Assembly (NCBI RefSeq): GCF_037042905.1
Contig: NW_026974140.1
Coordinates: 12,349,001 to 12,413,000 of the forward strand
DNA from: Lytechinus pictus
Taxonomy: Eukaryota > Echinodermata > Echinoidea > Temnopleuroida > Toxopneustidae
Reading direction: 5' to 3'
Length of the DNA: 64,000 bases
Positions 33,726-48,040 of this stretch are shown piece after piece. Made by a program: the position numbers and the translations under genes. Each line of letters starts with the position of its first letter. Within the stretch, counting starts at the first letter, position 1. The notes beneath the pieces are model-generated. The model searched no databases, had not been told where the DNA came from, and saw nothing but the letters and a program-made list of their open reading frames with translations.

Positions 33726-36700
33726 ACATGTGTGTAGTCTTCTGAATGTAAATGCACATATTAGATTGAAAAAGCCAGAAATGAACGCAGAAAACTTCCT
33801 AAAGTTTTGTGACTAAGGGCAAGAATCTCAACATCAATTTTTTTACAACAATTTTCAGTACCGGTTCATCATTATCTAAATTGAAAAAAAAAATACATGA
33901 AAAAATGTTGATTGTGGTTTATGTTATTCAAAAATCTCTAGTAAGTTCTGTTTCAAAAAAGATTTGAATTATTACTCTCACTTTTTTTTTTTGGGGGGGG
34001 GGGTAGAATTAATGCACTTGTAGGCCTAAAACATTACAAAACAAGGAGAGCAAAGATGACACACAGGTCACCTGTATCAACTCAAGCCTCAAGGAATATT
34101 CAATTTCTGAGAAATTTGTATTCATCTATTAAGTATTTGTATGAATGATTTTAATTGAAGTCTTTGTCAAGTGTTTACATATCACTTCAAGACATTGAGG
34201 TTAATACTGTAAAGACAAGGTGACCTGACGGGAAGAGATACATGTATTTGTTACATTGGTTTCTGAAGAAAAAAACAAGCAAAGGCAGGTGGCAAAAGAT
34301 GAATCAAGTAGTACTGTACATGATACATACATACAGGCCAGAAGTTGATGGGTATTTGCGGATAGATGAAATTCATACATCTGAAAACTTATTGTAACAT
34401 GTATAAAGCTCACTATGGACCACCCTGTTATAAACAAGTGTACTTGAAAATGAAATAACACAAAAGGCCACATGCAGAGAGATGAAAAGACTCTGTAAAA
34501 ATTGATAATTGTTTGTGAAATTCTTTTAGATCAGACCATTGACCCTCTGAGGTGTGGTCAAACCAATGGTCAAACTGACCGAATGAATTCTTTCCTTAAC
34601 CTTGCACTAACCAGACACCGCATTGTCAGTTAGAAATCATCCCGCAAGATATATATCATTGGCGTCACAATATTCTTTCTATAATTTATACCATAGCTTT
34701 TTTTTTTAAGGGGTGCACTTCACCCAAATCCTACAGTATTCACCCATATCGATCTGAGGGTACAAATGTAATCAATATTATTGATCAGTGTGTCTTCTGA
34801 ATTCTATTCAGCTTTCCACCCAAAGAATACAACGTCCATGGGATGCCACCATTTTGGTTCTTCATAGACTTAGTTGCAATGATGCTTCTATTCATGGCAT
34901 ATTGGCACCCCGAAGCGTACATCTGCTTTGTATTTTAAACATAAACACCAACTAACAAAAAAGAGTCTTGGATGGATTTATACTAATGTTTTCAAAAGAA
35001 AGCTAATTACAGATTTAAAGGTAGAAATAAACATATCCTTTCGTTGGTTAAAAATCATGATGTATACATTCTCAGTGTACATTGTAAAGTTGATAGAATT
35101 TTCCTTCAATATCAGCGAAACACAGTGCTCACATTTATTGGAACTTTAAAAAAATGGTATAAAGATGAACAGTACACGTATATGCTCAAAAGATTGTTAT
35201 GACATTTTGTCACTTTTCAAATTGTTGGTTTATCTAACACATAATCAATCAAAATGGATTGATATTCTCTCACAATGTCTTAGAAATTTTTCATTGGTAA
35301 AACAATAATTGATTACCCATTACACATCTTGTAACAAACTATTTCGTTGAGCTGCCTTTTCTGAAACAAAACAAGCGGTATTAGTCACTGTTCCAAGTCA
35401 AACAACAGATAACACATTTAGCAATGTGCTTATTAATCCTGTTAATTACCCCGACCGTAACCCAAATCATTCCTAATAATCATTCACCTTGCCGCCAGGA
35501 GAGGCAATGTGTTTACCAAATAACCGCCATCTGACTACATGAGAATGTTAATAGCAGGAAACAATTAGCTGAATATTGTCAGTTCATATTACCCAACTTC
35601 GTCTTATACTGCATGGTAACTAATTAAGGAAGGTGTCGGATGATAGCCAAAGAGGCTTGAGTTAATTTTCTTTGCAACAAACTCATTAGCAGGTGAATAT
35701 TTCATCTACTGGGAAGAAGATTCCATTTCTAATTCCATCTCTCTATGGAGGTTTCATAGAATATGATATTTACATGTAGATTTTTCTTTCTTTGTTTTAA
35801 TAAATGAAATGTATGTTTGAAATGAAAAGCAATGAACAACACAACTATTTTTGCAGGAGCTTGATGTAATTCACAAGTCTGTGTGCTCATACATGTACTG
35901 AACGTGTACATTTGTACATGGGGAAGGGGGGGGGGGGTCAAATGGGGAAAAATTTCTTGTTTTTCCAGCATACCAGCCGTGCATGAATCCAAATCTGCTA
36001 GTATGGTGATTTGACAGGATCAAGAAAAAACCCATTAAGATTAACAAACAGCCAGAAAAGCCTCAAAATCTGTCTCGGTCATTGTTGTTTGGGGCTTCAC
36101 GCAGAGACCCAACAAAGAACCTGAAGATTTTGTTCAAGAATTTGCGCAAGTATTTAGTGGGGTTTTGGAAGTTTGTGGCATGTAAAATAAGAAAACAACA
36201 ACTAGAAGTGGGGGGGGGGGGGGGGATTGTGGAAAACCTTCAATCATTCCCTTCTCTGCCTAAAGTGTGTGTTTTCTAGCCTTATTGCTTTAAGAAAAGC
36301 AAACTATGAGTTTTATGAGGTGTGAAGAGGTGTTTAAAAGGGAAAAGGATATCATGCTGTTTCTTATTGAAAATTGGTGGTAGAATTTGTTAGTGTTGGA
36401 GCTTACAGTATGTTTGTATAGACTTCTTCAAGCATTTTATGATTGGACTGCCTATTAAAAATAAATTGGTATTTTATAGATTAGACAAAGTATGACTACT
36501 CATTATAATTACAGTATATGCAATAAAATTCACAGTTTCCATAAATGCATTTCATTTGTATCAATAAACTAGACTTGCTAAATGCTAGTTGCTTCCATGT
36601 GTATTCAATAATTTAAGTCACAATCATGAAATAACATTAGGTGTTTTAAGATAGATTATTATTATTTGCTTCAGAGATCAAAGTACATGCAGAGATTACA

Positions 36701-39700
36701 TTTTATACCTGTATGTACATTGACTATGTATAGCATGTATAAACTTAGGTGAAGAAATCTCATTCTCCCATATTTCTTGGGGACATTCGCTTTATTGGAG
36801 TTTGATAACAGTTATGGAACCAAAGACTCAAGTTCATGGTGAGTTGCTTGTAAAATAAATAATAATCTTGCATGAAGTTATTAAAGGCCACCTTTGCTGT
36901 GAAGCAACAATATTTACAATATCTATGCTACATGTACATGTACATGTAAGTTTAAAAAGCATCTTGTATTGCTTTGCATTGGGATTCATCTCAAGATGGA
37001 TTTCTTAAAATAAAACATAAACATTTGATGTGTAGTTATTGTAAAATTACTGTCATGTCCCTTTTTATTTGTTTTATTATCAAACATTCAGATTGTATCA
37101 CAATATTTACAGGTATCCAAACTAGGAACAAAATTACATGCAATTAACAGATTTATAAAAGGTTAACACTGATAGAAAGTAAAAAAGATGATGGTTGTTA
37201 TATACTCTGATCAAATTTAGACAGATGACTATAAAATTTATTTACACTTATACAATGAACATCTTGTCATTATTCATTATAGAATTTTAAGTGTAATTAT
37301 ATAGTTGTAAAATTCAATAAGCATGAATGTAACTCTTGAAACATGTCAATGCAATTTGCTAGGTAGGCCTACCTTTAATATTTTATGCAATCTTCAGCTA
37401 TAAAAAAAAAATTCAAATAATTTTCACATTTTCCAACATCAAAGTTCTCTGGACTAATCCTTTTTTATTTGTTCTCCTGAACATTGCTCAGTATTGTTTA
37501 TATTATGTGTTTTTATATGTTGGAAATGTTTCTGTTCAAGATGCTTATTTTAGGCTATGAAAACATCCGAGATTGTGGAATAGTCATGTTCATCTACGAT
37601 CCATCAACTTTTTTGTAGGTATGTTTGTCAGCATAATCAAAACTAGACTGACATATTTTAAAAGATTATTACAATTTTTTTCTTTTGTAAATGATGCGTT
37701 GTATATTTTTAGAAGCAGATGGTCAGTTCTACATAACCAAAATGAAATTCCTGAATATCAATACATCCTCAGTTAATCAAACAAGTGGATTTATAATCTT
37801 TTTATTTCAGTCAGAGTCAATTGAAATGAACTATATGTAATATATTGTTTCTTTATAATGTTCGAAGTTTTGGAATTAGGAATACTAAATAAAAGATTTA
37901 CTGACTATAGTTTTATGTGATATGTAATTGAATCAAAACTTAAAAGAAAAGAACATTGATAAAAGAGCCATATGTTCAATTGCTTTTCAGAGATACAATC
38001 ATATATCTCACAAAAACGTGAAAGCCACAATTTGCTCAAAATTACATAGGCAAAGAGATATTTAGAATGGAAACTGATAATTTTTATATGATTTTTCACA
38101 ATCATACCTGTAGATCATTGAGCTATGACTTGTATTTGTCTTTTGAGTGTGAGAAAAATTGAAAACATATTGCCAACGTTTACCCCGGCTGCTTCCCTGT
38201 AGCAGATTAGATAGATAAGATTGATAAATCTGATAGTGGTGATGATTTGGTGTTCCACTACACTTACTCTACACAAAACCGCAGAGTGTCGGCACTAATG
38301 TTGGGGGCAGGAGTAGATTTTGGTCAGATTGTTTATTAAAGTTATCAGAATCTGTGGAATTTTCTTTTGATCACTATCAGGATTAGAGAAAAGAATGGAA
38401 TTGTGTGCATGACAAAAAGAGAGGATTGGAAATTATTTTTCATCATTAGTTCCTGTCATAAAATGATTAAGATCAAGATCTAAAAAACTACACAAACTCT
38501 GATATACAGTAAAGCCTGCGAGCTTACTTCTGGGATACAAATCTTATACGGGATATTTGAGTGGTTTCTAGTTTTTGGGTTGCTGTGGGAAATCTGGACT
38601 TTTATTTAATTTGTTTTATATTCAAATACCATTTATTGTGTAACAACCTTCTGCTGAAAGTATGCAATCACTTCTTTGATGCCCTAAGTTTGCACTTTTT
38701 AAATTTAAACCAAAATAGATTCTGAAAATAAACATTGAAATGAATCGTCTAGCATGTAACTCAACCTCCTTGTATACTGAGGTGGGATGTGCTATAGTGT
38801 AACACCTGCATTTTGTTATAAAAATCTTAATCTAGTCCCTTAAAATTAATGCTATGCAGTATGAATGAACCCTTGAGAGTTCTCTGAAACCCTTCAAACT
38901 TTCAGAAAAGGGAGACCTTTTTCATCAGTGTTCCACTTCTATTTCTACACTTTCTAATGAAGATGGTACGTGTACGTGATCAAAGCCATTCACTCAGAAT
39001 ATATCTATGAAATAGAGGAAGATGATATGAAAACAATAGCAAACAAAGGAAGCGATAGCCCATGAGGCATCATGACCTTGTTGCTTTTGATGTACTGTTA
39101 AACTAAATCCGGCTGTTGGGAGCTTGCTGGAGCTAGCTGGAGTAATGCAGAGAATATTGACTCCAGAGTGAGATGTAGAGACAGGCAGAGGGGATTGAGA
39201 AGAAAATGGAATGATGGTGGAAATGTTTCTAGGTCAACTCATATTGGAGTAAAGTTCAAATTAATTTATTTCTATTTTTCTTCAATACCTAGATCTAGCA
39301 CGGTATGATAGTTCAATAGTGCTTCCCTCAATTCTATTATTGCTTTTTTTTCCTACTTAAAAAATAAAAAATGCACATAATCATCCGGTGACATGACATT
39401 TGCTCCAGGCTTAATTTCGTCAAAGATGTAGGGTTAGGTTGCAATTGGGTTTTATGTTAGATTTAGGTATAACGTAGGGTATGGTATTACATCCAAGGTT
39501 GAAGTTGGTCATTCAACATGTAGTGTGTGGAATTTAGAGCGGAGCAATTGTCACCAGAGCAAATGTCATGGAACCTTAAACATCCATGTAGATTTCAGGT
39601 ATCACAATCATTTTTTTTACATGTATCTTTAAGAAGTAGAGGGGCAAAAAACATGTTCTTTATTCATATTTATTGTAGTGCACTACTGCACTTGAACATG

Positions 39701-42700
39701 TACTTGTATGGCAAGAATGCCTTTTGTATCCATCGTCTGTGCATGTAGAATCACACTGTTGGATATCAGCAGGCGTTCAAATAACTATCTATTTTAGGAA
39801 GAGAATCTAGTTGTGGGGATATTGTTAAATCCTTCTAGCATTTTGGCTGTATTACTGCAGGGGAGCATCTCATGATCCCATCTTGCCAGCAATCTTCACT
39901 GATAAGTTTGATCCCAACCAATCACATATAAGAATTTCAGTAGCTTGTAACAGTTTTCATTGATTATTGCTGATAAAAAGCTCCATGAAACTCTCCCTTT
40001 GCTCCATGTGTATAACCATTGTCAAGGTCAGGAAATGATTTCCCCTTGACTCCAATCTAGCCAAGCCATCTACAGTAGATGTAGAAAGGGTATTCTAAAT
40101 GAATGCATCCAATGTATATATTCAGCTGCCAGTGAATTTGTTCTTCCCATATGCCTGGGTGTTTTGTTTAAATGCATTTGGTATGGGTTTACGTGAATAT
40201 GGAAAGTGTTTCTTTTCATGCACATGCACATGTTCCCCGGCGATGAATGCAATGCATGAATACGTACATGTACATGTAAAATTTGCAAGTTGCCACAATT
40301 GAGATTATGTTTTACAATGCACCTCATCTAGTCAAGAATACAAACCACACTTTTTCAATTTTCAGATGTTTTTTTTTTGGAAGGGGTGGGGTGGATGGGG
40401 TGTTAGGAGGTATAAAGACAGTGTAAATAGACATACTGTACACGTAGCTTCAAATTAATTGGTCTTTTACTCTTGCTATATGAAGTTCAGTCATAACATT
40501 CATATTATTTGAATGAAATAACCATGTAGTATGACTTTTGATTTCTTTGATAAATCTACTACACCAATGTTGTCAATTGACATTTATTTGCACAAGTTGC
40601 CTTGAATACACTTTAAGAATTGGAAAGGATAGCATAGTAGAGATATGAATAAGACACTCTATCTTATGGCATCCTTTATTCATCTGTTATTATCATCTGA
40701 GCTGTGCCGACACTGATAGGGGCTGTTCTAAAGTAGTTCAGGTGAGCCGCTCACTAGCTCTGGAATGCTCATAAGTGATACCTCATTCACACAATGAATT
40801 TCTCTATACAACCATGCAAATTTATTCTGGTATATAATTTATCTTCTACAGCTAATTTATTTGCTTTCAGTTTTTACAATTTTGTACTTTGAAATATCTA
40901 TTACAAAAAAAAAAAAAAAAAAAAAAACATAATTTTACATTTACCCTGGCTTCTATAAAGCATACCACAATGAATATTGTTCACTGTGAGTTTCAAGCAG
41001 ATTGTTTGTTGCATGCTTCCGTTTTAAGTGAGCTAGCTTCTCCAAACTTCATATTTTATTTAATGAATAGATAATACACAGTGTAGGCCCACATTGTATC
41101 TTTTTGTCTATTGCCCTTCATTGAATCTTTCTGATCATTGTTCATTGCACATGTTGTACTGGTTTCATACTAATATAAAGTTTCTTTAGTCTGAATGTTC
41201 CCAAATGAGATACCTTATTCGTCTGTTTATCAGGAGATAATGTAACATACCAGTGTATAATGATACAGTCAGAAGCTTGGTCTGGCATTCTTGATTATGC
41301 TATCGTGGATTATAAGCGGTAAATGGCGGTACAGGACACGAGGGCTTGATTTTAATACACAGCATCCAATATTACAAATGTATTGCAACCTTGCTGATTG
41401 TGAATTCGAACAACTTCCCATGTCATGGGTAGTTTTTGCCTTTTTGGCATATTAAGATATCCAAAGAGCATTCATTTTTATATATAAAAATAAGAATGAC
41501 AAATTAAAAAAGTCATCTGTCTAATAAAAGCTTTAGTGTGTTGGTCAACATGCTAGTGGAAACTTAGGCCCTCATGACGATTGTCGTTTTTTTTTCATGT
41601 TGTATACCAGTATGTTTTGACTGAGACCATTGAGAAATTTGCAAAACTTATTTACATCTGTGCTGCTGCACAGGGATTTCTCAGTGTCTGTTTTGATTAC
41701 AGTAATAGTAATATTTATATGACACATAGTTACACAGGTTCATGTATTATGCAGTACCAGCAATGTGTTCATAAAATTAAATACTTCAATATCATGACTA
41801 AATATGCTTTCAGTAAAGAAGTTGTGTGCAGAGTTTTTGCAGAAACCTGTACATCTTTTAATATGTGAAACAAATTTCAAAACACTGAATTAAAAAAACA
41901 AACAAACACAAGATCTTTCACTTGCAGTTGCACAACAAAACAATCATTTATACACTTCCACCTACATTTTAGAACTCTATCATGATAAAATAGGAGAGAT
42001 GTTTCATGATATACCTCAGGGGTGGAGGGAAACATGTAGGTCTACATGAGGATGTTGCCCTCATCCTCCTCACTGATGACCCAATCAGTCATCAAGAAGA
42101 CAAACTACTGGTCTCTCATGGGGAAAGGTACAGGGACCTTGCCATCCCACCACCAAGCAATCCAGTAGAAATTCCAACCTGCTTGATTTCATCCGTATGT
42201 TGATATCAAATTCAAGATCATTTCTTTAAAAGATATAAGTGAGAAAGAGGGAGGAAGGAGAAAAATTGTGGGTGGAAGATGTTACACCTCATAAAACATC
42301 AATGCTAGAATGAAATGGGTTTGTGAACTTGATGACATCTGGTTTCAAATGATTGCAGATTTTGTCACAAGAATGTCCACGATCAGTTTGGATGGCAGGC
42401 CAAACCAGAGAATGTTTCTTTTGTCCATAACATTAACAATTTTGAAATTTAATGAAGAATTATGAATGCTTGTACATGTAGGAAATTATGTTGGAAGATG
42501 CATACCTGCCCAATTACATGTATATTATAGTGAATGTTTATTTTTTTTGAGTGTTTGTATATTGAAAACTGTTACATTCAAATACCAACACAGGATGTGG
42601 CAAAAACATTTTGAAGGTTATATTGCATAATTTTCAAATGCGTAGGATTTATAAAAAATACCAGTGCATTGAGGTCATCAAAATTTAGTCAACGTCAACA

Positions 42701-44323
42701 AGTTTAAACAGAAGGACTTGTTGACTTTTCCCAAGCTTAGAATATATTAACCCAGATTGATTTAGCTTATGATTGTCCCATTTTTCACAATCTACCGGGC
42801 AGCCTTGTCGGTGCCTCTGTCATCTCAGAAGAATGGATGCTTCCGATATATCTCCATTCCTTCCCGTTTCCCAGGATTAAATCGTTGGATGCAACCTGCG
42901 TTTAAAGAGACGGTCGATGTCTGGAGAGAGAAAAATTATTGAACAAAATTAAGATTCATCTCATTTAAAGAATGTTGATTTCAAATAAAGAACAATAGCG
43001 TGCATGTCCATTTTTACTGGAAAGGGACTGTTTTATTCATGCATGCCCTATACCCTGGCCTTCAAAATATTTGCCAGAATTTAGGAACTATGGAACTGAT
43101 GACAATCTCATTGATTCCAAATCCTCATAATAACTTTCAATTTTAAAAAAATGGCACTTCATAATTCATATCCATACAATCTACTAATAACATTTCCTGA
43201 TTGCTTTGGGATATTTCATTTTTGCGATATATTTGATTTTCAACAATCTCCTACTTTAACTTTAAAAGGCAAACCAGGTATGCACCAACATGTAGGAAGG
43301 CTACGTGCCGAGCATGAATAATGTTTCTTTTTGCTGTAGAATTTTGGAATGTTGCAAAGAGTTGAAGAGGTCGATATGAAAATCCCTAAATGCGTCAATT
43401 TTGCTAAATCAAATCCTGTGATTGAATAAGCTCTGCATACTCATCTCTCACTGCTCATTATTAAAGGCTTGAACTTCAGATGTTATTTTGTTGGTACTAT
43501 TTCTGTTGCGTATTGAATGAAGTACAATTCATAATCCTTGACTCTACATGTATAGTGAGAACTATATATATGCATTGTTTGATATCATAATGGAAGAACT
43601 TGAAGAGTACTCATGCAAAATAGGCATTTTAATGATTGAATGTTTTTCTTGTCACTCTGCATTCTCACTTTATCATAATTTTTGACCGACATTCATTTCA
43701 TACACTTCTTTTTAAATCTTTTATTTGTACTTGTTTGTTTTGACTATGTCATTGATTGAGCATTGCTTTTGTTCGATCATCAATGTTTCTAAAATGAAAG
43801 GCAAAAGTGGGTCAGCTTTCAATACATATTTTTACTATTAAAATGGGTCACTGACACTAAAAAAAAGTCAATTTGAAATGTTTCAAACAAATTATTTGGT
43901 CACTCTAAGACAGTGATTGAACATATGTATGGTTATGGGCCCAATCTCTGTATAGACTTGCAGACAAGAGAAGGTTGATAAAGATGTATATTAAATTTGT
44001 CTGTTGGATGTGGGGATACATGTATATCCAACCAGAAAGTACCTAAAACACCATGAAATGAGGCGTTAGTACTAGGCAGGGTAAAATTTGTGGGAAGAGA
44101 GGAAAACATCATAGCTGAAAGCCTGAAAAGTCCAATGAAAGAAAGGGGGTGAATAGTTTACATGTACAAATGTTTTCAAACTTTACAAATTATGTACATT
44201 TTATTTTTATTTGCAATAAAGATTATAGGGGTGAAAAGGGGCATAAAGTCAAATTAAGATCAGAATTCATGGTCATACGGTCATACCTTTTTTGTTACAT
44301 CTACATTTACATGTAGACGAGTA
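33726..44323. other. Intronic, mostly single-copy-looking
   Basis: No coding features. Homopolymers: G-runs at 33993-34003, 35926-35937 and 36211-36224, and a run of about 23 A at 40903-40926. Three overlapping TACATGTA copies lie at 36933-36950. A comparatively GC-balanced block at 35340-35640 with 'taattacc', 'gccatctgac' and 'taattaagg' strings looks enhancer-like, unproven. Confidence 0.4.
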
Positions 44324-44788
44324 AGAGGCTGTTCTCAATAGTCAATACAATGTACGTTCCTAAAACTAGTTTAGTGGAAACTAGTTAAACGCGTAGTGAG
44401 AACAGTCAAAGCGGTCTTGGAAGCGATCTTCCAAACCAGTTTGGAAAACCACCTCGCGATGTAGTTTTCAAGATCGCTTTGCCTCGTTAAACTGGTTTTA
44501 GCGTAAGTGAGGACACAACCGTTCTTCGGGAAGCGATCTTCGCACATTTTGAGCGCGCTACTCCACACGACAGGTGTAGAATGCCTATGCTGCGGTTTCG
44601 AATTTCGCGCGAAACGTGTCACCCCACTGAGAGCGTTTCCATAGCAACAAGAGCGCTTTACGTGAAGTGATTTTGAAAACCACTTTCGTGTGATCAAGTG
44701 GGAACGCTAGCAAAGCGATCTTCCAAACTGGTTTCCTGAATCGGTTTCCAGTAAACTAGTTTTAGAAAGCGTAATGAGAACGGCCTCT
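44324..44788. mobile_element. MITE with ~50-bp inverted ends
   Basis: The left end AGAGGCTGTTCTCA...CCTAAAACTAGTTTAGTGGAAAC is mirrored by the right end, whose inverse begins AGAGGCCGTTCTCATTACGC and continues 'taaaactagtttactggaaac'. The interior repeats 'agcgatcttccaaa' and 'aactggttt' in both orientations. No target duplication is obvious. 465 bp. Confidence 0.75.
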
Positions 44789-44823
44789 ATTTAAGATAAT
44801 GTATTTAATTCACTGTAGATAAT

Positions 44824-45267
44824 TCGCAGAGAGCGAAGTTGGCTCTGTCGGTAAAGCGTCTGCCCGTCGAACCAAAGATGGTGGGTTCGAGTCCACCCCT
44901 GGTGGATGACTGAAGCCAGTGCGTTGTGTGTAAATATCTCTCCCCTGTTTCATAGATGCAGGCTATGTTACAGTGGAAAACGCTCCATCCCTCGGATAGG
45001 ACGTTAAATGGAGGCCCCCTTGTAGAGGAGAATCACCACCTTTGCACGTTAAGAACCCACTGCACTATTCGAATAAGAGTAGGGGGAAACCCCGGTGTAG
45101 TGGTCCACCTGCATTTCCCAACCAGTTATCAGGAGGAGAGACCTGCGGGTCACAGTTCTGTGTGCGCGCCCTTCTAGGCGACCCAGATTGGCTGGCTCCT
45201 CCAATGCGCCTTTGAATGTCTTTGACATATATATGGCGCTATACAAGTGCTGTGCATCATCATCATC
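44824..45267 (+). mobile_element. tRNA-derived SINE
   Basis: The head has an A box near TGGCTCTGTCGG (44840-44851) and a perfect B box GGTTCGAGTCC (44884-44894), spaced as in a tRNA, but the region does not fold as an intact tRNA gene. The body ('ctcggataggacgttaaatg', 'cctttgcacgttaagaaccc') resembles central domains shared by several metazoan SINEs. The tail ends in (ATC)n at 45255-45267. Direct repeats AGATAAT at 44817-44823 and 45268-45274 are the target duplication. Length 444 bp. Confidence 0.82.
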
Positions 45268-45274
45268 AGATAAT

Positions 45275-47563
45275 GATACTACATGATGTACATAAACTTT
45301 TTATTCTCTTTCTGACCAGTTGTTGAGTGATAATAATTTTAACTTTTTGTATGATTCAAATGAAATCAGCATTATACAGGTGATTTTATGACCAGTAATT
45401 GCAATAATTGACAATTTTGTGTAAGGTTTTTACTTCACAGTCACGGGACTGTATTTTACTCAAATGCCACAACATGCAATATTTAGCCTTTTCAAGTTAA
45501 TAGTATTTATTCAGAGTTATCCATAAAGTGATGACATCAACCGGGTAGGCTATAAATTCTCCTAAATAACACACACAGAGAATATGTCATGGTGCGACAG
45601 CCTCTCTTTGTCCTGGTTTCTAAAGAGAGAGCGATGGCGCTATGCAGCTAGCCCGGAGGCAAGCATCTCCCCCCTCTCTCACCGATGCTGTATTCAGCTC
45701 CCCTGTCATGCTCCGAATGGCAAACACAGAGCATTCACACTGAACTTATGAACCGGACCAAAAATATCTGATCATTTTAATCTTTGATAAATAGTGAGAC
45801 AATGGTATTGTAATAACAGATTGTTGATATCTTCATGTAAATGATAAATGGCAAACTAATTCCTCATTGCTTACTCGTACATGTACATGCTGAAAAAATG
45901 TGATTTTCATCGTAGGATATAGGAAGTATAATATGATTTTAAAAAAAACTTCATACCTGTATTTGAATGTACATGTATTATGGGCATACATGTTCTAACT
46001 TTTGAATACTTTCATCATGACATCAGGTACATGTATAATGAATTCTTGGCCTTCCTGTGATGTTCTATCAGTGCGAACAGAGCCAATGAGTAATGAGTGT
46101 GCCTGCGGAGTATTCTCATTGAACTCATAGTTAACTCTAATCCCGTCAATGTTAGGAAAACACCCCAAATGGGGGGGGGGGGGCACCCCCTCAATATTCT
46201 TTTTATCAATGCAGATAACAGTCATTGGCTTCACACAGTTGAGTTTTATGACTGCTAATTCATAAAAAGATAAGTCCTGTGTAAATTGCATAATTTTCAA
46301 GGCCAGTATGGATTTGAGCTAATGGTAGACATGACAATGGCCTTTGAGAATGACCCCAAGTTCATTTGAGGTCATGTACATGTATTAAACATATTGTGAT
46401 GAAATGTAGCAGATGGATCTGAACTTTTTTTTAAAGATATAGAAGTGAATGATTGTAAAAAAAGAAATGTGAATGTCAGCTTTCATGACTTCATGCATAC
46501 CTATAATTGCAATATAATAGTTTACATCAGTTGGATGGTGGTGTTGGGATGCACTACTATTCCATAACCAGTGGTATTATAATGTCATAATATGACTTTT
46601 TCATAGTAGGTCTACTAGATTGTATGCTACATACATGTTGTACATAATCCTCTTTGAAAACTATGTAGTAAAATATTGAGCAGTAGGGTATTGCTTTATA
46701 TCATTTGACTAGTTTGGTTTAAAAAAAATATAAATAAAACTAGAAATAATCAAACAAGACACACTTTCAGAGTGATTTAAACTGATAATTAAAAAAAAGG
46801 GTAATTTTTTTATTTCACATTGTTTCCTGAAGAATACCAGAGACAATATTGTTTTAATGAGCAGGATCTGATAGGAGGCAGTTGTAGAAATAAGTGATAT
46901 TTTTGTCAACCCCTAATCTTTGTCTGCCCCCTCGAGGCTTACAGTTCATGTCAAAATCTTAGAAGTCAAAGTTCGCTGTATTTGGAATCATGGTGTCTTT
47001 TGTCTTTTTATTGTGTGATGCGCTTATTGTTGAGCGGCACGTAAGCACATACCACAGTCGAACCTCCCTTACTCACCTTAATAGTAATCTCAAGCCATTC
47101 CTTTTTTTAATTTAGGAGAAAAATGTGCAAATATATGTCATCGTGCCCTTTAAAATTGCTTATTACCAACTTCTGTCTCGATTTATGTACAGGTCAATGA
47201 TTCTATGTTCTGCGAGTGATATATTTTGACATTTTTATTTTGAACAAGGAGTCTAGACATGTCAAAAGTTTGCTATAAAATCTAAGAGGAAGGTGGGGGC
47301 AGCATGTATTTACAGTATTTTTTCATAGATGTAAAAAAATAAATATCTGCTTGGTTGGTAGACTGGTGGCAACTATGAATGATATTTTACACTCAAAACG
47401 CAAATCATCATTTCTAATTGGTAAAAAATATATATTTTAGAGGCATAGGGCCTAGGCATGTCTATATACTCAAGACATGATTTGTGTCTCAACATTTTGA
47501 CTGCATATACTGTATTTATAGCATGGAAATAATAATGCAAGGAAGGTTTTGGATAACACCTAT
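45275..47563. other. Intronic, no gene recognised
   Basis: A higher-GC patch at 45590-45745 ('gatggcgctatgcagctagc') has no open frame of note. A G-run lies at 46169-46182. Otherwise AT-rich. Confidence 0.4.
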
Positions 47564-48040
47564 TAGGTGGTTTCAGACCGCCTCGAAGTTCGTCAGTTCC
47601 AGGTATTCTCTGATCGGGAAATTTACCCCGATCAGAAAATACCAGGTATTTTGGTAATGTGAAAGCAAACTACGCGTAATTTCCCCGAAAGAAAATACCC
47701 GCTAAATAGTAGGTACTTGGCGAAATTACGAGAACTTTCGCGGGGATTTTTCCAAGGTCGCAGGTATTTTGGCGATGTGAAAGCAAATTACGGGAACTTT
47801 TAGCCCAGCGTGTCGTTGGGCGCGGCGCCGTGGGTGGCTGCTGGGCTAGTGATTTTGAATCTCGCGCCCTGCCTGCTTATCAGACCATACTGCGCATGCT
47901 CGTAACTTCAGGAACTTACCCCGAAGGGTATGTTTCAGGGCGGTGTGAATGCAGGAATAATTAACGGCTATTTTTCAGCCTAAAAAAGTTCTCGTAATTT
48001 AACGGGGATTCTTGTGATCGAGGCGGTTTGAAACCACCTA
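47564..48040. mobile_element. MITE with ~22-bp inverted ends
   Basis: The left end TAGGTGGTTTCAGACCGCCT and inverse right end TAGGTGGTTTCAAACCGCCT match at 19 of 20 positions. The interior has two copies of 'aggtattttgg.gatgtgaaagcaaa.tacg' and a GC-rich segment with TGCGCATGC (47891-47899). No clear target duplication. 477 bp. Confidence 0.78.

Noticed and set aside
44371..44697. 108-codon minus-strand frame
   Set aside because: Lies wholly within the inverted-repeat MITE at 44324-44788.
44840..44900. Possible tRNA gene
   Set aside because: A and B boxes are present but no paired acceptor stem; followed by a SINE body, simple tail and target duplication.
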